From NCBI GenBank assembly GCA_963767285.1, contig CAVYDJ010000002.1:1169699-1233698 (forward strand): a stretch of 64,000 nt of DNA, in the 5' to 3' direction. A program made the translations under genes and the position numbers. The notes below the pieces were generated by a model. The model ran no database searches. It worked only from the letters and a program-made list of their open reading frames with translations, and was not told the DNA's origin. Within the stretch, counting starts at the first letter, position 1. Each line of letters opens with the position of its first letter. This DNA comes from WHSW01 sp963767285. Its GTDB lineage: Bacteria; Actinomycetota; Thermoleophilia; Solirubrobacterales; 70-9. Positions 1-7,775 of the stretch are shown one piece after another.

Positions 1-11
1 TTAGGAGCGAT

Positions 12-560
12 ATGGACGTTGACAGGCTTGGAAGAGGCGAGCAGATCGCCGGCATTTGCGCCGGGATTCTTTTCATCGTGATGTTCCTGGGGTGGTTCAA
101 GACCCCTGACGTGGCCGCCGGCATTCCGGGTGTGGGTACGGTCGAGACCGACTTCAGCGTGTCGTTCAGCGCCTGGGAGTCCTACGACTTCACCGATCTG
201 ATCCTGCTGGTGACGATCGTGGTCGCCGTCGGTGGCGCAATCGCGACCCTGATGGCGCGGGACGTTGCCCTGCCGGTCGCCGCCAGCGCCATCACGGCTG
301 GGCTCGGCATCCTCAGCTTCGTCTTCGTCGCCTTCAGCCTCATCAACCCCCCTGGACCGGGGGACGCCGATCTCGACCGCGGGATCTGGGTCTTCGTCGG
401 GCTGTTGCTCACCGCCGGGATCGCGTACGGCGGCTGGATGTCGATGCAGGAAGAGGGGACTTCCTTCGGCGACCAGTACGACCGCACCGCTGGTGGGGGA
501 GACCCGCCACCCCCGCCGCCCCCCGCGGCGCCGCCGCCCGGGCCGCCGCCGGCGCAGTAA
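12..560 (+). CDS. Four-TM membrane protein with proline-rich tail
   Basis: A 182-residue protein of unknown function. Hydrophobic segments lie at about residues 12-29, 61-82, 86-111 and 123-143, so it should be a four-span inner-membrane protein. After residue 160 comes a low-complexity tail made almost only of Pro, Ala and Gly, probably a flexible cytoplasmic extension. An AGGAG ribosome-binding site at 3-7 sits just ahead of the ATG and supports this start. A strong hairpin terminator follows at 601-626, so it looks like the last gene of its transcript. Its upstream neighbour is outside the window. I do not recognise the family. Confidence 0.75.
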   Translation: MDVDRLGRGEQIAGICAGILFIVMFLGWFKTPDVAAGIPGVGTVETDFSVSFSAWESYDFTDLILLVTIVVAVGGAIATLMARDVALPVAASAITAGLGILSFVFVAFSLINPPGPGDADLDRGIWVFVGLLLTAGIAYGGWMSMQEEGTSFGDQYDRTAGGGDPPPPPPPAAPPPGPPPAQ

Positions 561-600
561 GACGTGACCCGGGCCTCGGGCCCGGGAGGAGAGGTGAACA

Positions 601-626
601 CGACGGCCGCCCTCGGGCGGCCGTCG
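601..626 (+). terminator. Hairpin terminator after the first gene
   Basis: CGACGGCCGCC (601-611) pairs with GGCGGCCGTCG (616-626) around a CTCG tetraloop, an 11-bp perfect GC-rich stem. It is followed by GCTTT. It separates the membrane protein from the gatC promoter. Confidence 0.6.
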
Positions 627-648
627 GCTTTACCGCGACCTAGCGACC

Positions 649-654
649 TAAGAT
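649..654 (+). promoter_or_regulatory. gatC -10 element, leaderless arrangement
   Basis: TAAGAT lies six bases before the GTG start at 661. No Shine-Dalgarno sequence fits in between, so transcription probably starts at or next to the start codon. The -35 is not clear. Confidence 0.45.
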
Positions 655-660
655 GAGCGC

Positions 661-948
661 GTGATCGATCGCGAGCAGGTACTCCACGTCGCCCGGCTGG
701 CGCGGCTCGAGCTCTCCGACGAGGAAGTCGACCGGATGGCGGGCGAGCTCTCGGGCATCCTCGAGCACGTCGACCGGATCTCCGCGCTCGACCTCGACGA
801 CGTCGAGCCGACCACCCACGTCGTCGCCCTTCAGAACGTCCTGCGGGCCGACGAGCCCGAGGCTTGCCTGCCACGCGAGCGGGCGCTCGAGAACGCTCCC
901 GACCCGGCTGACGGGTTCTTCCGCGTCCCCTCGCCGCAGGCCCAGTGA
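661..948 (+). CDS. gatC: Asp-tRNA(Asn)/Glu-tRNA(Gln) amidotransferase subunit C
   Basis: A 95-residue GatC. It is the small helper subunit that wraps around GatA in the GatCAB complex, which converts mischarged Glu-tRNA(Gln) and often Asp-tRNA(Asn) to the correct aminoacyl-tRNAs. The N-terminal helix with VLHVARLARLELSDEEV and the later DVEPTTHV segment are family hallmarks. The start is GTG, supported by the -10 box just upstream. Its stop overlaps the gatA start by four bases (GTGA at 945-948), so the two are translationally coupled. It opens a gatC-gatA-zincin-gatB operon. Confidence 0.95.
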   Translation: MIDREQVLHVARLARLELSDEEVDRMAGELSGILEHVDRISALDLDDVEPTTHVVALQNVLRADEPEACLPRERALENAPDPADGFFRVPSPQAQ

Positions 949-2378
949 CCGAGGACCTGCTCGAGTTCAGCGCGGCCGAGGCGATCGGCCGGATCGAGGC
1001 CGGCGAGCTCTCGTCGGACGAGTACTTCGACGCCTACGCCGCGGCCGCCGCCGGCGACGAGCTGAACGCCTATCTGTGGCGCGCCGGCCCTGGAAGCGGC
1101 GGCAGCGGGGGAGAGCCCCTGCGCGGGGCGCCGGTTGCGGTCAAGGACCTGTTCTGCACCGAGGGGATCGAGACCACCGCCGGCTCGCGGATCCTCGAGG
1201 GCTATCGGCCGCCGTACACGGCGACGGCCGTTCGCAGGCTGGGCGACGCGGGAGCGCGCCTGCTCGGCAAGACGAACATGGACGAGTTCGCGATGGGCTC
1301 GTCGAACGAGAACTCGGGCTACGGCCCGGTCCGCAATCCGTGGGACGAGACCCGGGTCCCCGGCGGCTCGTCCGGCGGCTCGGCGGCCGCGGTGGCCGGC
1401 CGCCTCGCCCCGTGGGCCATCGGCACCGACACGGGCGGCTCGATCCGCCAGCCGGCCGCGCTGTGCGGGATCGTCGGGCTGAAGCCGACCTACGGGGCGA
1501 TCTCGCGCTACGGGATGGTCGCCTTCGCGTCGTCGCTCGACCAGTGCGGGCCGCTGACCCGGACCGTGACCGACGCGGCGCTGCTGCTCCGGGCGATGGA
1601 GGGCCGCGACCCGCGCGACTCGACCTCGGTCGGGATCGAGGGCGGGGTGGAGCTGCCGTCCCGCGCCGACCTGAGCGGCCTGCGATTCGGCGTCGCACGC
1701 GACTTCTCCCACCATGCCGAGGGCGTCGAGCCCGGCGTCGCCGAGGCGTTCGAGCGCTCGCTGGCGCTGATCGAGAGCCTCGGCGGCCGGCTCGAGGAGA
1801 TCACGCTGCCGAACGCCGAGCACGGGATCTCCGCCTACTACGTGATCGCGCCCGCGGAGGCGTCGTCGAATCTGCAGCGCTACGACGGCGTCCGCTACGG
1901 GATCCGCGAGACCGACGGCGGCCTCGACGGCATGTACGAGCGCACCCGCGCCCGAGGCTTCGGCGCCGAGGTCAAGCGGCGGATCATGCTCGGCACCTAC
2001 GCGCTGTCGTCCGGCTATTACGACGCGTACTACGGCCGGGCGCAGAAGGTCCGGACCAGGATCGCCGAGGACTTCGCGACGGCGTTCGAGTCGGTCGACC
2101 TGGTGGTCACCCCGACCTCGCCCTCGGTCGCGTTCGAGCTCGGCGCCCGGACCACCGACCCGCTCGCGATGTACCTCTCCGACTACTTCACGGTGCCGAT
2201 GTCGCTCGCCGGGATCCCGGCGATCTCGATCCCCGCCGGGCTGGCGGCGCCGCCCGGGGGTGGCAAGGACCTGCCGGTCGGCCTGCAGCTGGCCGCCCCC
2301 GCCTTCCGGGAGTCCCTGCTGCTCGATGCGGCTCACGCGCTCGAGGGCGAGATTGCGTTCGACGGGAGGCCGCGATGA
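945..2378 (+). CDS. gatA: Asp/Glu-tRNA amidotransferase subunit A
   Basis: A 477-residue amidase-signature enzyme that releases ammonia from glutamine for transfer to the mischarged tRNA. The Ser-cisSer-Lys triad is visible: Lys67 in VAVKDLFC, the cis-Ser at about 142 in GGSSGGSAAAVAG, and Ser166 in DTGGSIRQPAA. Their spacing matches that of known GatA proteins. Length is normal for the family. The GTG start overlaps the gatC stop and the stop overlaps the next ATG (ATGA at 2375-2378). Confidence 0.97.
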   Translation: MTEDLLEFSAAEAIGRIEAGELSSDEYFDAYAAAAAGDELNAYLWRAGPGSGGSGGEPLRGAPVAVKDLFCTEGIETTAGSRILEGYRPPYTATAVRRLGDAGARLLGKTNMDEFAMGSSNENSGYGPVRNPWDETRVPGGSSGGSAAAVAGRLAPWAIGTDTGGSIRQPAALCGIVGLKPTYGAISRYGMVAFASSLDQCGPLTRTVTDAALLLRAMEGRDPRDSTSVGIEGGVELPSRADLSGLRFGVARDFSHHAEGVEPGVAEAFERSLALIESLGGRLEEITLPNAEHGISAYYVIAPAEASSNLQRYDGVRYGIRETDGGLDGMYERTRARGFGAEVKRRIMLGTYALSSGYYDAYYGRAQKVRTRIAEDFATAFESVDLVVTPTSPSVAFELGARTTDPLAMYLSDYFTVPMSLAGIPAISIPAGLAAPPGGGKDLPVGLQLAAPAFRESLLLDAAHALEGEIAFDGRPR

Positions 2379-2650
2379 CGGAGGCGGAGGTGCGCGACGC
2401 GGCGATCGAGGCGCTCGACGAGCTGCCGCCGTGGGTGCGCGAGGAGCTCGGGGAGGTCGCGGTGATCGTCGAGGAGTCTCACCCGGACGATCTGATGGGG
2501 ATCTACGACCCGGTCGGCGGCCTGCAGCGCGTCGTCGTCTTCCGCGCCGCGAACCCGAACGCCGAGGAGGTCAAGAAGACGGTCTGGCACGAGATCGGCC
2601 ACCACTTCGGGATGGGCGAGGACCAACTCGACGGGCTCGGATACGCATGA
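2375..2650 (+). CDS. Small zincin-like metallopeptidase-fold protein
   Basis: A 91-residue protein between gatA and gatB, sharing ATGA overlaps with both (2375-2378 and 2647-2650). The C-terminal HEIGHHFGM matches the HExxH zinc-binding motif of the minimal zincin family once called DUF1025. Its middle (GIYDPVGG...VVVFRAANPN) also fits that family. Protease activity has not, to my knowledge, been settled for these proteins. The coupling makes its translation depend on the amidotransferase genes, but its role is unknown. It is easy to miss because a long spurious reading frame runs through it. Confidence 0.85.
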   Translation: MTEAEVRDAAIEALDELPPWVREELGEVAVIVEESHPDDLMGIYDPVGGLQRVVVFRAANPNAEEVKKTVWHEIGHHFGMGEDQLDGLGYA

Positions 2651-4089
2651 CCGAATGGGAGCCGGTGATCGGGCTCGAGATCCACGTGCAGCTGAGCACG
2701 CGGACGAAGATGTTCTGCGGCTGCGAGCTCTCGTTCGGCGACGATCCGAACGTTCACACGTGCCCGATCTGCCTGGCCCACCCGGGAAGCCTGCCGGTCC
2801 CGAATCAGACGGCGATCGACTACGCGATCCGGATCGGCCTGGCGCTCGGCTGCGAGATCGCCCCGCGCTCGATCTTCCACCGCAAGAACTACTTCTATCC
2901 CGACAATCCGAAGGCGTACCAGATCAGCCAGTTCGACTTTCCGCTGTGCACCAAGGGCCGGCTCGGCGACGTGCGTATCCACCGCGTCCACCTCGAGGAG
3001 GACGCGGCGAAGCTGGTCCACGAATCCGCCTCGGGCCGGATCCACGACTCCGGCGTCTCGCTCGTCGACTTCAACCGCGGCGGTACGCCGCTGGTCGAGA
3101 TCGTCACCGAGCCCGACCTCCATGACGCGGCCACCGCGCGGGAGTGGCTGCAGCTGCTGCGCACCACGGTCCGCCAGCTCGGCGTCTCGGACGTGAACAT
3201 GGAGGAGGGGAGCCTGCGCGCCGACGCCAACGTCTCGCTGCGCCCAGCGGGCAGCGACGGGCTGGGCACGAAGACCGAGCTGAAGAACATGAACAGCTTC
3301 CGCTTCCTCGAGCGCGGGGTGGAGGCCGAGATCGCCCGCCAGGCCGAGATCCTCGACGCCGGTGGGCAGATCGAGCAGGAGACCCTGCACTTCGACCCGC
3401 AGGCCGGCAGCCTGACGCCGCTGCGCTCGAAGGAGTACTCGCACGACTACCGCTACTTCCCCGAGCCCGACCTGGTCCCGCTGGTCCCGACGGCCGAGAT
3501 GATCGACACCGCCCGCGAGGCGCTGCCCGAGCTGCCCGCCGAGCGCCGCGAGCGGTACGAGTCCGAGCTCGGGCTGGGGGAGAAGCCGGCGACGCAGCTC
3601 GCATTCGACGCCGAGCTGGGCGCCTACTTCGAGCGCGTCGTGGCGGCGGCCGACGGCGTCAGCGCGGCGACGATCGCCAACTGGGTGACCGGCGAGCTGG
3701 TCGCGCGGATCCGCGAAGCGGGTGGCGACGGCTCCGACCTCGCGGGCTCGAAGGTGGGTCCCGAGGCGCTGGCGAAGCTGGCCGCGATGGTCGACTCCAA
3801 GCAGCTCTCGACGGGCGCGGGGCGCCAGGTGCTGGCGGCGATGGTCACCGACGGCGGCGACCCGGCCGAGATCGCCGAGCGCGAGGGGCTCGAGGCGATG
3901 GAGGACTCCGGCGAGCTCGAGGCGATCGTCGAGCGCGCGATCGAGTCCGCCCCGGACGCCGCCGAGCGCGTTCGCGGCGGCAACGAGAAGGCGATCGGCC
4001 CGCTGGTCGGCTTCGTCATGCGTGAGACCAAGGGACGAGCCGACGGGGGAGAGGTGACCCGGCTGATCCACGAGAAGCTGGGGATCTAG
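2647..4089 (+). CDS. gatB: Asp/Glu-tRNA amidotransferase subunit B
   Basis: A 480-residue GatB, the subunit that binds the tRNA and phosphorylates the misacylated Glu or Asp before amidation. The start MTEWEPVIGLEIHVQL is the classic GatB N-terminus. The Cys pairs CGC and CPIC near residues 24-46 form the family zinc site. The central FNRGGTPLVEIVTEPD motif is typical, and a C-terminal YqeY-like helical tail follows. The start at 2647 overlaps the zincin stop; upstream in-frame codons belong to gatA-region shadow sequence. It ends the operon. Confidence 0.97.
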   Translation: MTEWEPVIGLEIHVQLSTRTKMFCGCELSFGDDPNVHTCPICLAHPGSLPVPNQTAIDYAIRIGLALGCEIAPRSIFHRKNYFYPDNPKAYQISQFDFPLCTKGRLGDVRIHRVHLEEDAAKLVHESASGRIHDSGVSLVDFNRGGTPLVEIVTEPDLHDAATAREWLQLLRTTVRQLGVSDVNMEEGSLRADANVSLRPAGSDGLGTKTELKNMNSFRFLERGVEAEIARQAEILDAGGQIEQETLHFDPQAGSLTPLRSKEYSHDYRYFPEPDLVPLVPTAEMIDTAREALPELPAERRERYESELGLGEKPATQLAFDAELGAYFERVVAAADGVSAATIANWVTGELVARIREAGGDGSDLAGSKVGPEALAKLAAMVDSKQLSTGAGRQVLAAMVTDGGDPAEIAEREGLEAMEDSGELEAIVERAIESAPDAAERVRGGNEKAIGPLVGFVMRETKGRADGGEVTRLIHEKLGI

Positions 4090-4103
4090 TGCGGTACGCC
4101 ACT

Positions 4104-4122
4104 TTGTAACAATTTGTTACAA
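4104..4122. promoter_or_regulatory. Perfect palindrome ahead of the NADH dehydrogenase
   Basis: TTGTAACAA and TTGTTACAA are exact inverted repeats separated by one T. The site lies 19 bases ahead of the ATG at 4142. A weak -10 (CACAAT, 4130-4135) sits six bases before that ATG, so a protein bound here would cover the -35 region. It is an AT-rich island in GC-rich DNA, as expected for an operator. I cannot name the regulator. Confidence 0.6.
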
Positions 4123-4141
4123 GCCGTGTCACAATGTAGGC

Positions 4142-5464
4142 ATGGCTTGGAATGTGGTGATCGCGGGCGGCGGCTTCGGTGGGTCGTCGGCCGCCCGTGA
4201 GCTCGAGCGGATCATGCCGAAGCAGTCAGCGCGGCTGATCCTCGTCAACGACGTCAACTTCATGCTCTACACGCCGTTTCTGCCCGAGGCCGCGGCCGGG
4301 ACGCTGGAGCCGCGGCACGTGGTCACGCCGCTGCGCGACATCCTGCGGCGGACGAACCTGAAGCTCGGCGCGATCTGCGGCCACGACCCCGAGGCTCGCA
4401 CCGTCGAGCTGCGCACCCACGACGGCGAGTCGGAGACGATCCGCTATGACCAGTTCCTGGTCGCGGTCGGATCGGTCTCGCGGTCGCTCCCGATCCCGGG
4501 GCTCGACGAGCACGCGATCGGCTTCAAGAGCCTGGCGGACGCGATCTGGCTGCGAAACCACGTGATCGAGACCCTCGAGGAGGCGAACGCGACCGAGGAC
4601 CCGCAGCGGCGCGAGGAGCTGCTCACCTACGTCTTCGTCGGCGGCGGCTACTCGGGGCTGGAGGCGCTCGCCGAGCTGCAGGACTTTGCCGCCGACGCGA
4701 TGGATCGCTATCCGCGCGCGCGCCTGCACGGGATGCGCTGGATCCTGGTCGAGGCGGCCGACCACGTCCTGCCCGAGGTGCCGGCCGACCTGGCCGCCTA
4801 CGCGCTGCGCGAGCTGCGCGGGCGCGGCATCGACGTCCGCCTCGGGACGCGGATCGAGGAGGCCGCCGCCGACTCGACGCTGCTCTCGACCGGCGAGCGT
4901 GTCCCGACCCGCACCCTGGTGTGGACCGCCGGCGTGAAGCCCCATCCGAGCCTGGCCTCGCTCAACCTGCCGCTCGACGACGGCGGGCGCGTCAGGGTCG
5001 ACGACCATATGCGCGTCGAGGGCCTGCACGGTGTCTGGGCGATCGGCGACTGCGCGGCCGTCCCGCACCCGGCCGGTGACGGGCGCTCCTGCCCGCCGAC
5101 CGCGGCGATGGCCGTCCGCCAGGGCCCGGCGGTCGCCCACAACATCGCCGCCGAGCTCGGTGTCGCGACGCGCCCCCGGCGGTTCGGCTACCTGGGGCGC
5201 GAGGCGTTCGTCAACCTCGGCCGCTACAAGGCGGTCGGCAAGATCGGCAACCTCAAGTTCCGTGGCTTTGCCGCCTGGTGGATGGCGCGGACGTACCACA
5301 TGAGCCAGATCCCGGGCCTCGTCCGCAAGATCCGCGCGATCGTCGATTGGACGGTCGGGCTGCCGTTTCGCCGCGACACCGCCGAGGTCGGCTCGATCGG
5401 CCACCCGCGCCCGCTGCGCGCCGAGGTCTACGCGCGCGGCGGCACCCACCGGCCGCTGGACTAA
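4142..5464 (+). CDS. Type II NADH dehydrogenase (NDH-2)
   Basis: A 440-residue two-dinucleotide-fold flavoprotein that would oxidise NADH and reduce membrane quinone without pumping protons. The FAD-binding GGGFGGSSAAREL is at residues 8-20 and the NADH-binding FVGGGYSGLEALAEL lies mid-protein. The TLVWTAGVKPHP and GVWAIGDCAAVP motifs are typical of NDH-2. The amphipathic C-terminal part would attach it to the membrane. The start ATG is preceded by a palindrome and possible -10 box. The men genes downstream in the window would make its likely electron acceptor, menaquinone. Confidence 0.9.
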   Translation: MAWNVVIAGGGFGGSSAARELERIMPKQSARLILVNDVNFMLYTPFLPEAAAGTLEPRHVVTPLRDILRRTNLKLGAICGHDPEARTVELRTHDGESETIRYDQFLVAVGSVSRSLPIPGLDEHAIGFKSLADAIWLRNHVIETLEEANATEDPQRREELLTYVFVGGGYSGLEALAELQDFAADAMDRYPRARLHGMRWILVEAADHVLPEVPADLAAYALRELRGRGIDVRLGTRIEEAAADSTLLSTGERVPTRTLVWTAGVKPHPSLASLNLPLDDGGRVRVDDHMRVEGLHGVWAIGDCAAVPHPAGDGRSCPPTAAMAVRQGPAVAHNIAAELGVATRPRRFGYLGREAFVNLGRYKAVGKIGNLKFRGFAAWWMARTYHMSQIPGLVRKIRAIVDWTVGLPFRRDTAEVGSIGHPRPLRAEVYARGGTHRPLD

Positions 5465-5473
5465 CTTCCGGAC

Positions 5474-5776
5474 ATGGCCGGCGGCTTCTACCTCCTGATC
5501 GCGCTCACGTTCGCGTTCGCGACCGGGTTCGTCGGCCGGGCGAAGGGGAGCTCGTTCTGGATCTGGTTTGCGGTCGGGGCGATCCTGCTGATTTTCGGGT
5601 TGATCGCAGCCGCGCTGTACCGCAACGAGAACACCGAACCCGAGCGCCGCTGCCCGCAGTGTGGCTCGGTGCACAAGATCCACGTACAGGTCTGCACCCG
5701 CTGCGGGCTCGACATGGATTTGCCCGAGCTCGAGGACGTCAGGCCGGGTCCGGCGTACAGGGCCGGACCGGGTTGA
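5474..5776 (+). CDS. Two-TM zinc-ribbon protein
   Basis: A 100-residue protein of unknown function. Two hydrophobic segments at about residues 4-20 and 27-46 are followed by a zinc ribbon: CPQC at 60-63 and CTRC at 73-76. The ribbon would face the cytoplasm. It begins nine bases after the NDH-2 stop, so it is probably cotranscribed with it. Short membrane-plus-zinc-ribbon proteins are common in actinobacteria. Nothing here shows what the ribbon binds. Confidence 0.75.
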   Translation: MAGGFYLLIALTFAFATGFVGRAKGSSFWIWFAVGAILLIFGLIAAALYRNENTEPERRCPQCGSVHKIHVQVCTRCGLDMDLPELEDVRPGPAYRAGPG

Positions 5777-5834
5777 CGGCCCCGCTGACGAGCAAATAGG
5801 CTCGGGTCGAGGGCAGGCGACGATTGGAGAGGCG

Positions 5835-6545
5835 ATGCGAACCAGGATCATCCGCCAGCTGCGCGCACCGGGCACGATGCTGGGACTCACGGCGCTGGTG
5901 GTCGCCCTGATGGGAACGGCCCTGGCCGGCCCGTCGGCGACCGATACCGCGCTGAAGCTCGACAAGAAGGAAAAGCGGCAGGTCAAGAAGCTCGCGCGCA
6001 AGGAGATCAACAAGGCCGCTCCCAACCTGACCGTGAAGCGGGCGAGGAGCGCCGACGAGGCGGATACCGCGAAGACCGCCGACAGCGCGAAGACGGCAGA
6101 CAATGCAACGACCGCGGTGACCGCGACCACGGCGGTCAACGCGACGAATGCGACCAACGCGGTCAACGCCACGAACGCCGCCAACGCGACAAACGCCGCG
6201 AACGCCGACGCGGTCGACGGCCACAGCGCGGTCTGCCCGAACGGGACATTTCTGACCGGGGGTACCTGTTTCGACACCGCGGTTCGCTTCCCGATGACGG
6301 TGTGGAACGGCGCCAACGACTGCGCGGACCTGGGTGGGCGACTGCCGACGGTCACGGAGCTGCTGTCGATTCGCAACGTCGCGGGCGTCGACCTCGGGCC
6401 GAGCGGGGACGGCCACTGGGCCGATCTGACCTACGACGACAACGGCACGGAGGAGGCGGCGATGGTGGTCGACAACGGCGACGTCGAGTTCGCGGCGGTC
6501 GGCACTCAGAATCAGATGCGCTGCGCGTTCGATCTCGTGCGCTGA
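5835..6545 (+). CDS. Exported protein with Ala-x-Thr/Asn triplet repeat
   Basis: A 236-residue secreted or surface protein. An N-terminal signal segment (about 12-32) is followed by a basic helix (KKEKRQVKKLARKE). Next come 16 perfect A-x-[T/S/N] triplets at residues 76-123; the third position is Thr, Ser or Asn in the first eight and always Asn in the last eight. The C-terminal part has four Cys and GGRLPTVTELLSI, reminiscent of the DUF1566/Lcl C-terminal domain, though the match is by eye. GGAGAGG just ahead of the ATG at 5835 fixes the start, although the frame is open further upstream. Confidence 0.8.
   Translation: MRTRIIRQLRAPGTMLGLTALVVALMGTALAGPSATDTALKLDKKEKRQVKKLARKEINKAAPNLTVKRARSADEADTAKTADSAKTADNATTAVTATTAVNATNATNAVNATNAANATNAANADAVDGHSAVCPNGTFLTGGTCFDTAVRFPMTVWNGANDCADLGGRLPTVTELLSIRNVAGVDLGPSGDGHWADLTYDDNGTEEAAMVVDNGDVEFAAVGTQNQMRCAFDLVR
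6060..6203 (+). repeat. 9-bp periodic region coding A-x-[T/S/N] triplets
   Basis: Sixteen consecutive codon triplets with an Ala codon in first place encode residues 76-123 of the exported protein. The later units are built from near-identical GCGACGAAC-type words. Confidence 0.8.
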
Positions 6546-6652
6546 GCCGTCAGCCCCTACGTCGCCATCGCAACCTGAGCCGTGCATGCGGCCGCCTTCG
6601 CGTCCGCGTCCGCGACGGTGGGATCGACGGACGACAGCGACCGACGCCCGGC

Positions 6653-7717
6653 TCAGCGCAGCCAGGTCCGCACGATCGCGTTCGCGAACCCCATCCCGTA
6701 ACGGACCACCGCCGGCTTCTTGGAGTGGCCCGAGAGACGGCTGACCACGGTGACCGGCACCTCCTTCGCCGGGACCCCCCGCTTGATCGCCTCGATCATG
6801 AACTCGGAGGTATGGAACTGCTCCTGGCGCAGGACCAGCTGCGGCAGGACGTCGGCCCGCACCGCGCGGTAGCCGTTCGAGCAGTCGGTGACGTGGGTGC
6901 GGGTGATGAACGAGACGACCTTGTTGAAGAAGACGATCCCCGCCTCGCGGGCTGGGTGGTTCGCCTCCGCTTCGCCGAGCACCCGCGAGCCGTGGGCGAC
7001 AGCCACCTCGCCGTCGAGCACCGGCTGCACCAGCCGCTCCATCTCCTCCGGCAGGTGCTGACCGTCGGCGTCGAGGGTGACGACGATCTTCGCGCCGGAG
7101 TCCGAGAGCAGCCGGTAGCCGGTCCGCAGCGCCGCGCCGCCGCCGCGGTTGATCACGTGCCGGGCGACGATCGCGCCGTGGGCGTCCGCGACGTCCTCGG
7201 TGCCGTCGCGCGAGCCGTCGTCGACGACCAGGACCGCGGTCGCGACGCCGCAGACCTCGGCCGGGATCCGGTCCAGGACCGTGCCCACGTTGTCGGCCTC
7301 GTTGTAGGCGGGCACGAGGACCCCGACCTTGTCGCGGAACCGCTCCGGATAGCCGGCGGCCCGAAACTGCTCCCAGGCGAGTCCTTCGAGCACGGCGGAG
7401 AGCTCGGCCGTGATCCTCGAGCCCTGGCTGAGGGCACGCAGGACGAGCAGGAAGAGGATCAGGATCGCGAAGATCGCGACGCCGACGATGCGGGTGCCGT
7501 TCTCCTGATCGAACGAGAACGCCGAGAGCAGGGCATCGGGGATCTCGGTCCCGGCGACGATCGCCAGGCCAAGCGCGACCACGAGCAGGATCAGCACGTC
7601 CACGTTGCGCAGGTCGCGCCGCCGCACGATCGCGTAGCCGGCGATCAACACGGCGAGCACGAGCCCGACGGCGCGAATCGCGGTCAGCTCGGGTGGGAGG
7701 AGGTCGGCGGCGATCAC
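6653..7717 (-). CDS. Membrane protein with GT2 glycosyltransferase domain
   Basis: A 354-residue protein. The first ~115 residues have three hydrophobic spans and resemble DUF2304, which is often fused or adjacent to glycosyltransferases. From about residue 130 a GT-A fold family 2 domain follows: VGVLVPAYNEADNVG, VVDDGSRDGT and TLDADGQH, the last carrying the DxD metal site. It probably moves a sugar from a nucleotide- or polyprenyl-linked donor at the cytoplasmic face; acceptor unknown. The start is GTG at 7717, with a TATGCT -10 nine bases upstream. It reads toward the exported protein gene and is separate from the surface protein behind it. Confidence 0.85.
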   Translation of the reverse strand: MIAADLLPPELTAIRAVGLVLAVLIAGYAIVRRRDLRNVDVLILLVVALGLAIVAGTEIPDALLSAFSFDQENGTRIVGVAIFAILILFLLVLRALSQGSRITAELSAVLEGLAWEQFRAAGYPERFRDKVGVLVPAYNEADNVGTVLDRIPAEVCGVATAVLVVDDGSRDGTEDVADAHGAIVARHVINRGGGAALRTGYRLLSDSGAKIVVTLDADGQHLPEEMERLVQPVLDGEVAVAHGSRVLGEAEANHPAREAGIVFFNKVVSFITRTHVTDCSNGYRAVRADVLPQLVLRQEQFHTSEFMIEAIKRGVPAKEVPVTVVSRLSGHSKKPAVVRYGMGFANAIVRTWLR

Positions 7718-7726
7718 CCGAGGCGG

Positions 7727-7732
7727 AGCATA
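7727..7732 (-). promoter_or_regulatory. -10 element of the glycosyltransferase gene
   Basis: TATGCT on the minus strand lies nine bases before the GTG at 7717, with no ribosome-binding site between, so the message is probably leaderless. The element is directly beside the terminator of the upstream gene. Confidence 0.4.
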
Positions 7733-7733
7733 G

Positions 7734-7755
7734 AAACGGCGGCGGACCGCCGTTT
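7734..7755 (-). terminator. Hairpin terminator of the large surface protein
   Basis: AAACGGCGG (7734-7742) and CCGCCGTTT (7747-7755) form a 9-bp stem with a 4-base loop. Read on the minus strand it ends in TTT, about 20 bases after the stop at 7776. Confidence 0.6.
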
Positions 7756-7775
7756 GCGCGACGGCAGAGAGGCGC

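Noticed and set aside
182..874. Long minus-strand open frame across the first two genes
   Set aside because: Arg/Gly/Pro-rich translation with no domain, antisense to a well-supported membrane gene and gatC. Such shadows are common at this GC content.
831..2336. 501-codon minus-strand frame opposite gatA
   Set aside because: Composition is typical of the antisense of a GC-rich gene, while gatA has complete catalytic motifs.
4226..6376. 716-codon minus-strand frame opposite NDH-2 and the triplet-repeat gene
   Set aside because: The AFVALTA-like periodicity is just the reverse of the Ala-x-Asn repeat; no start signal or domain.
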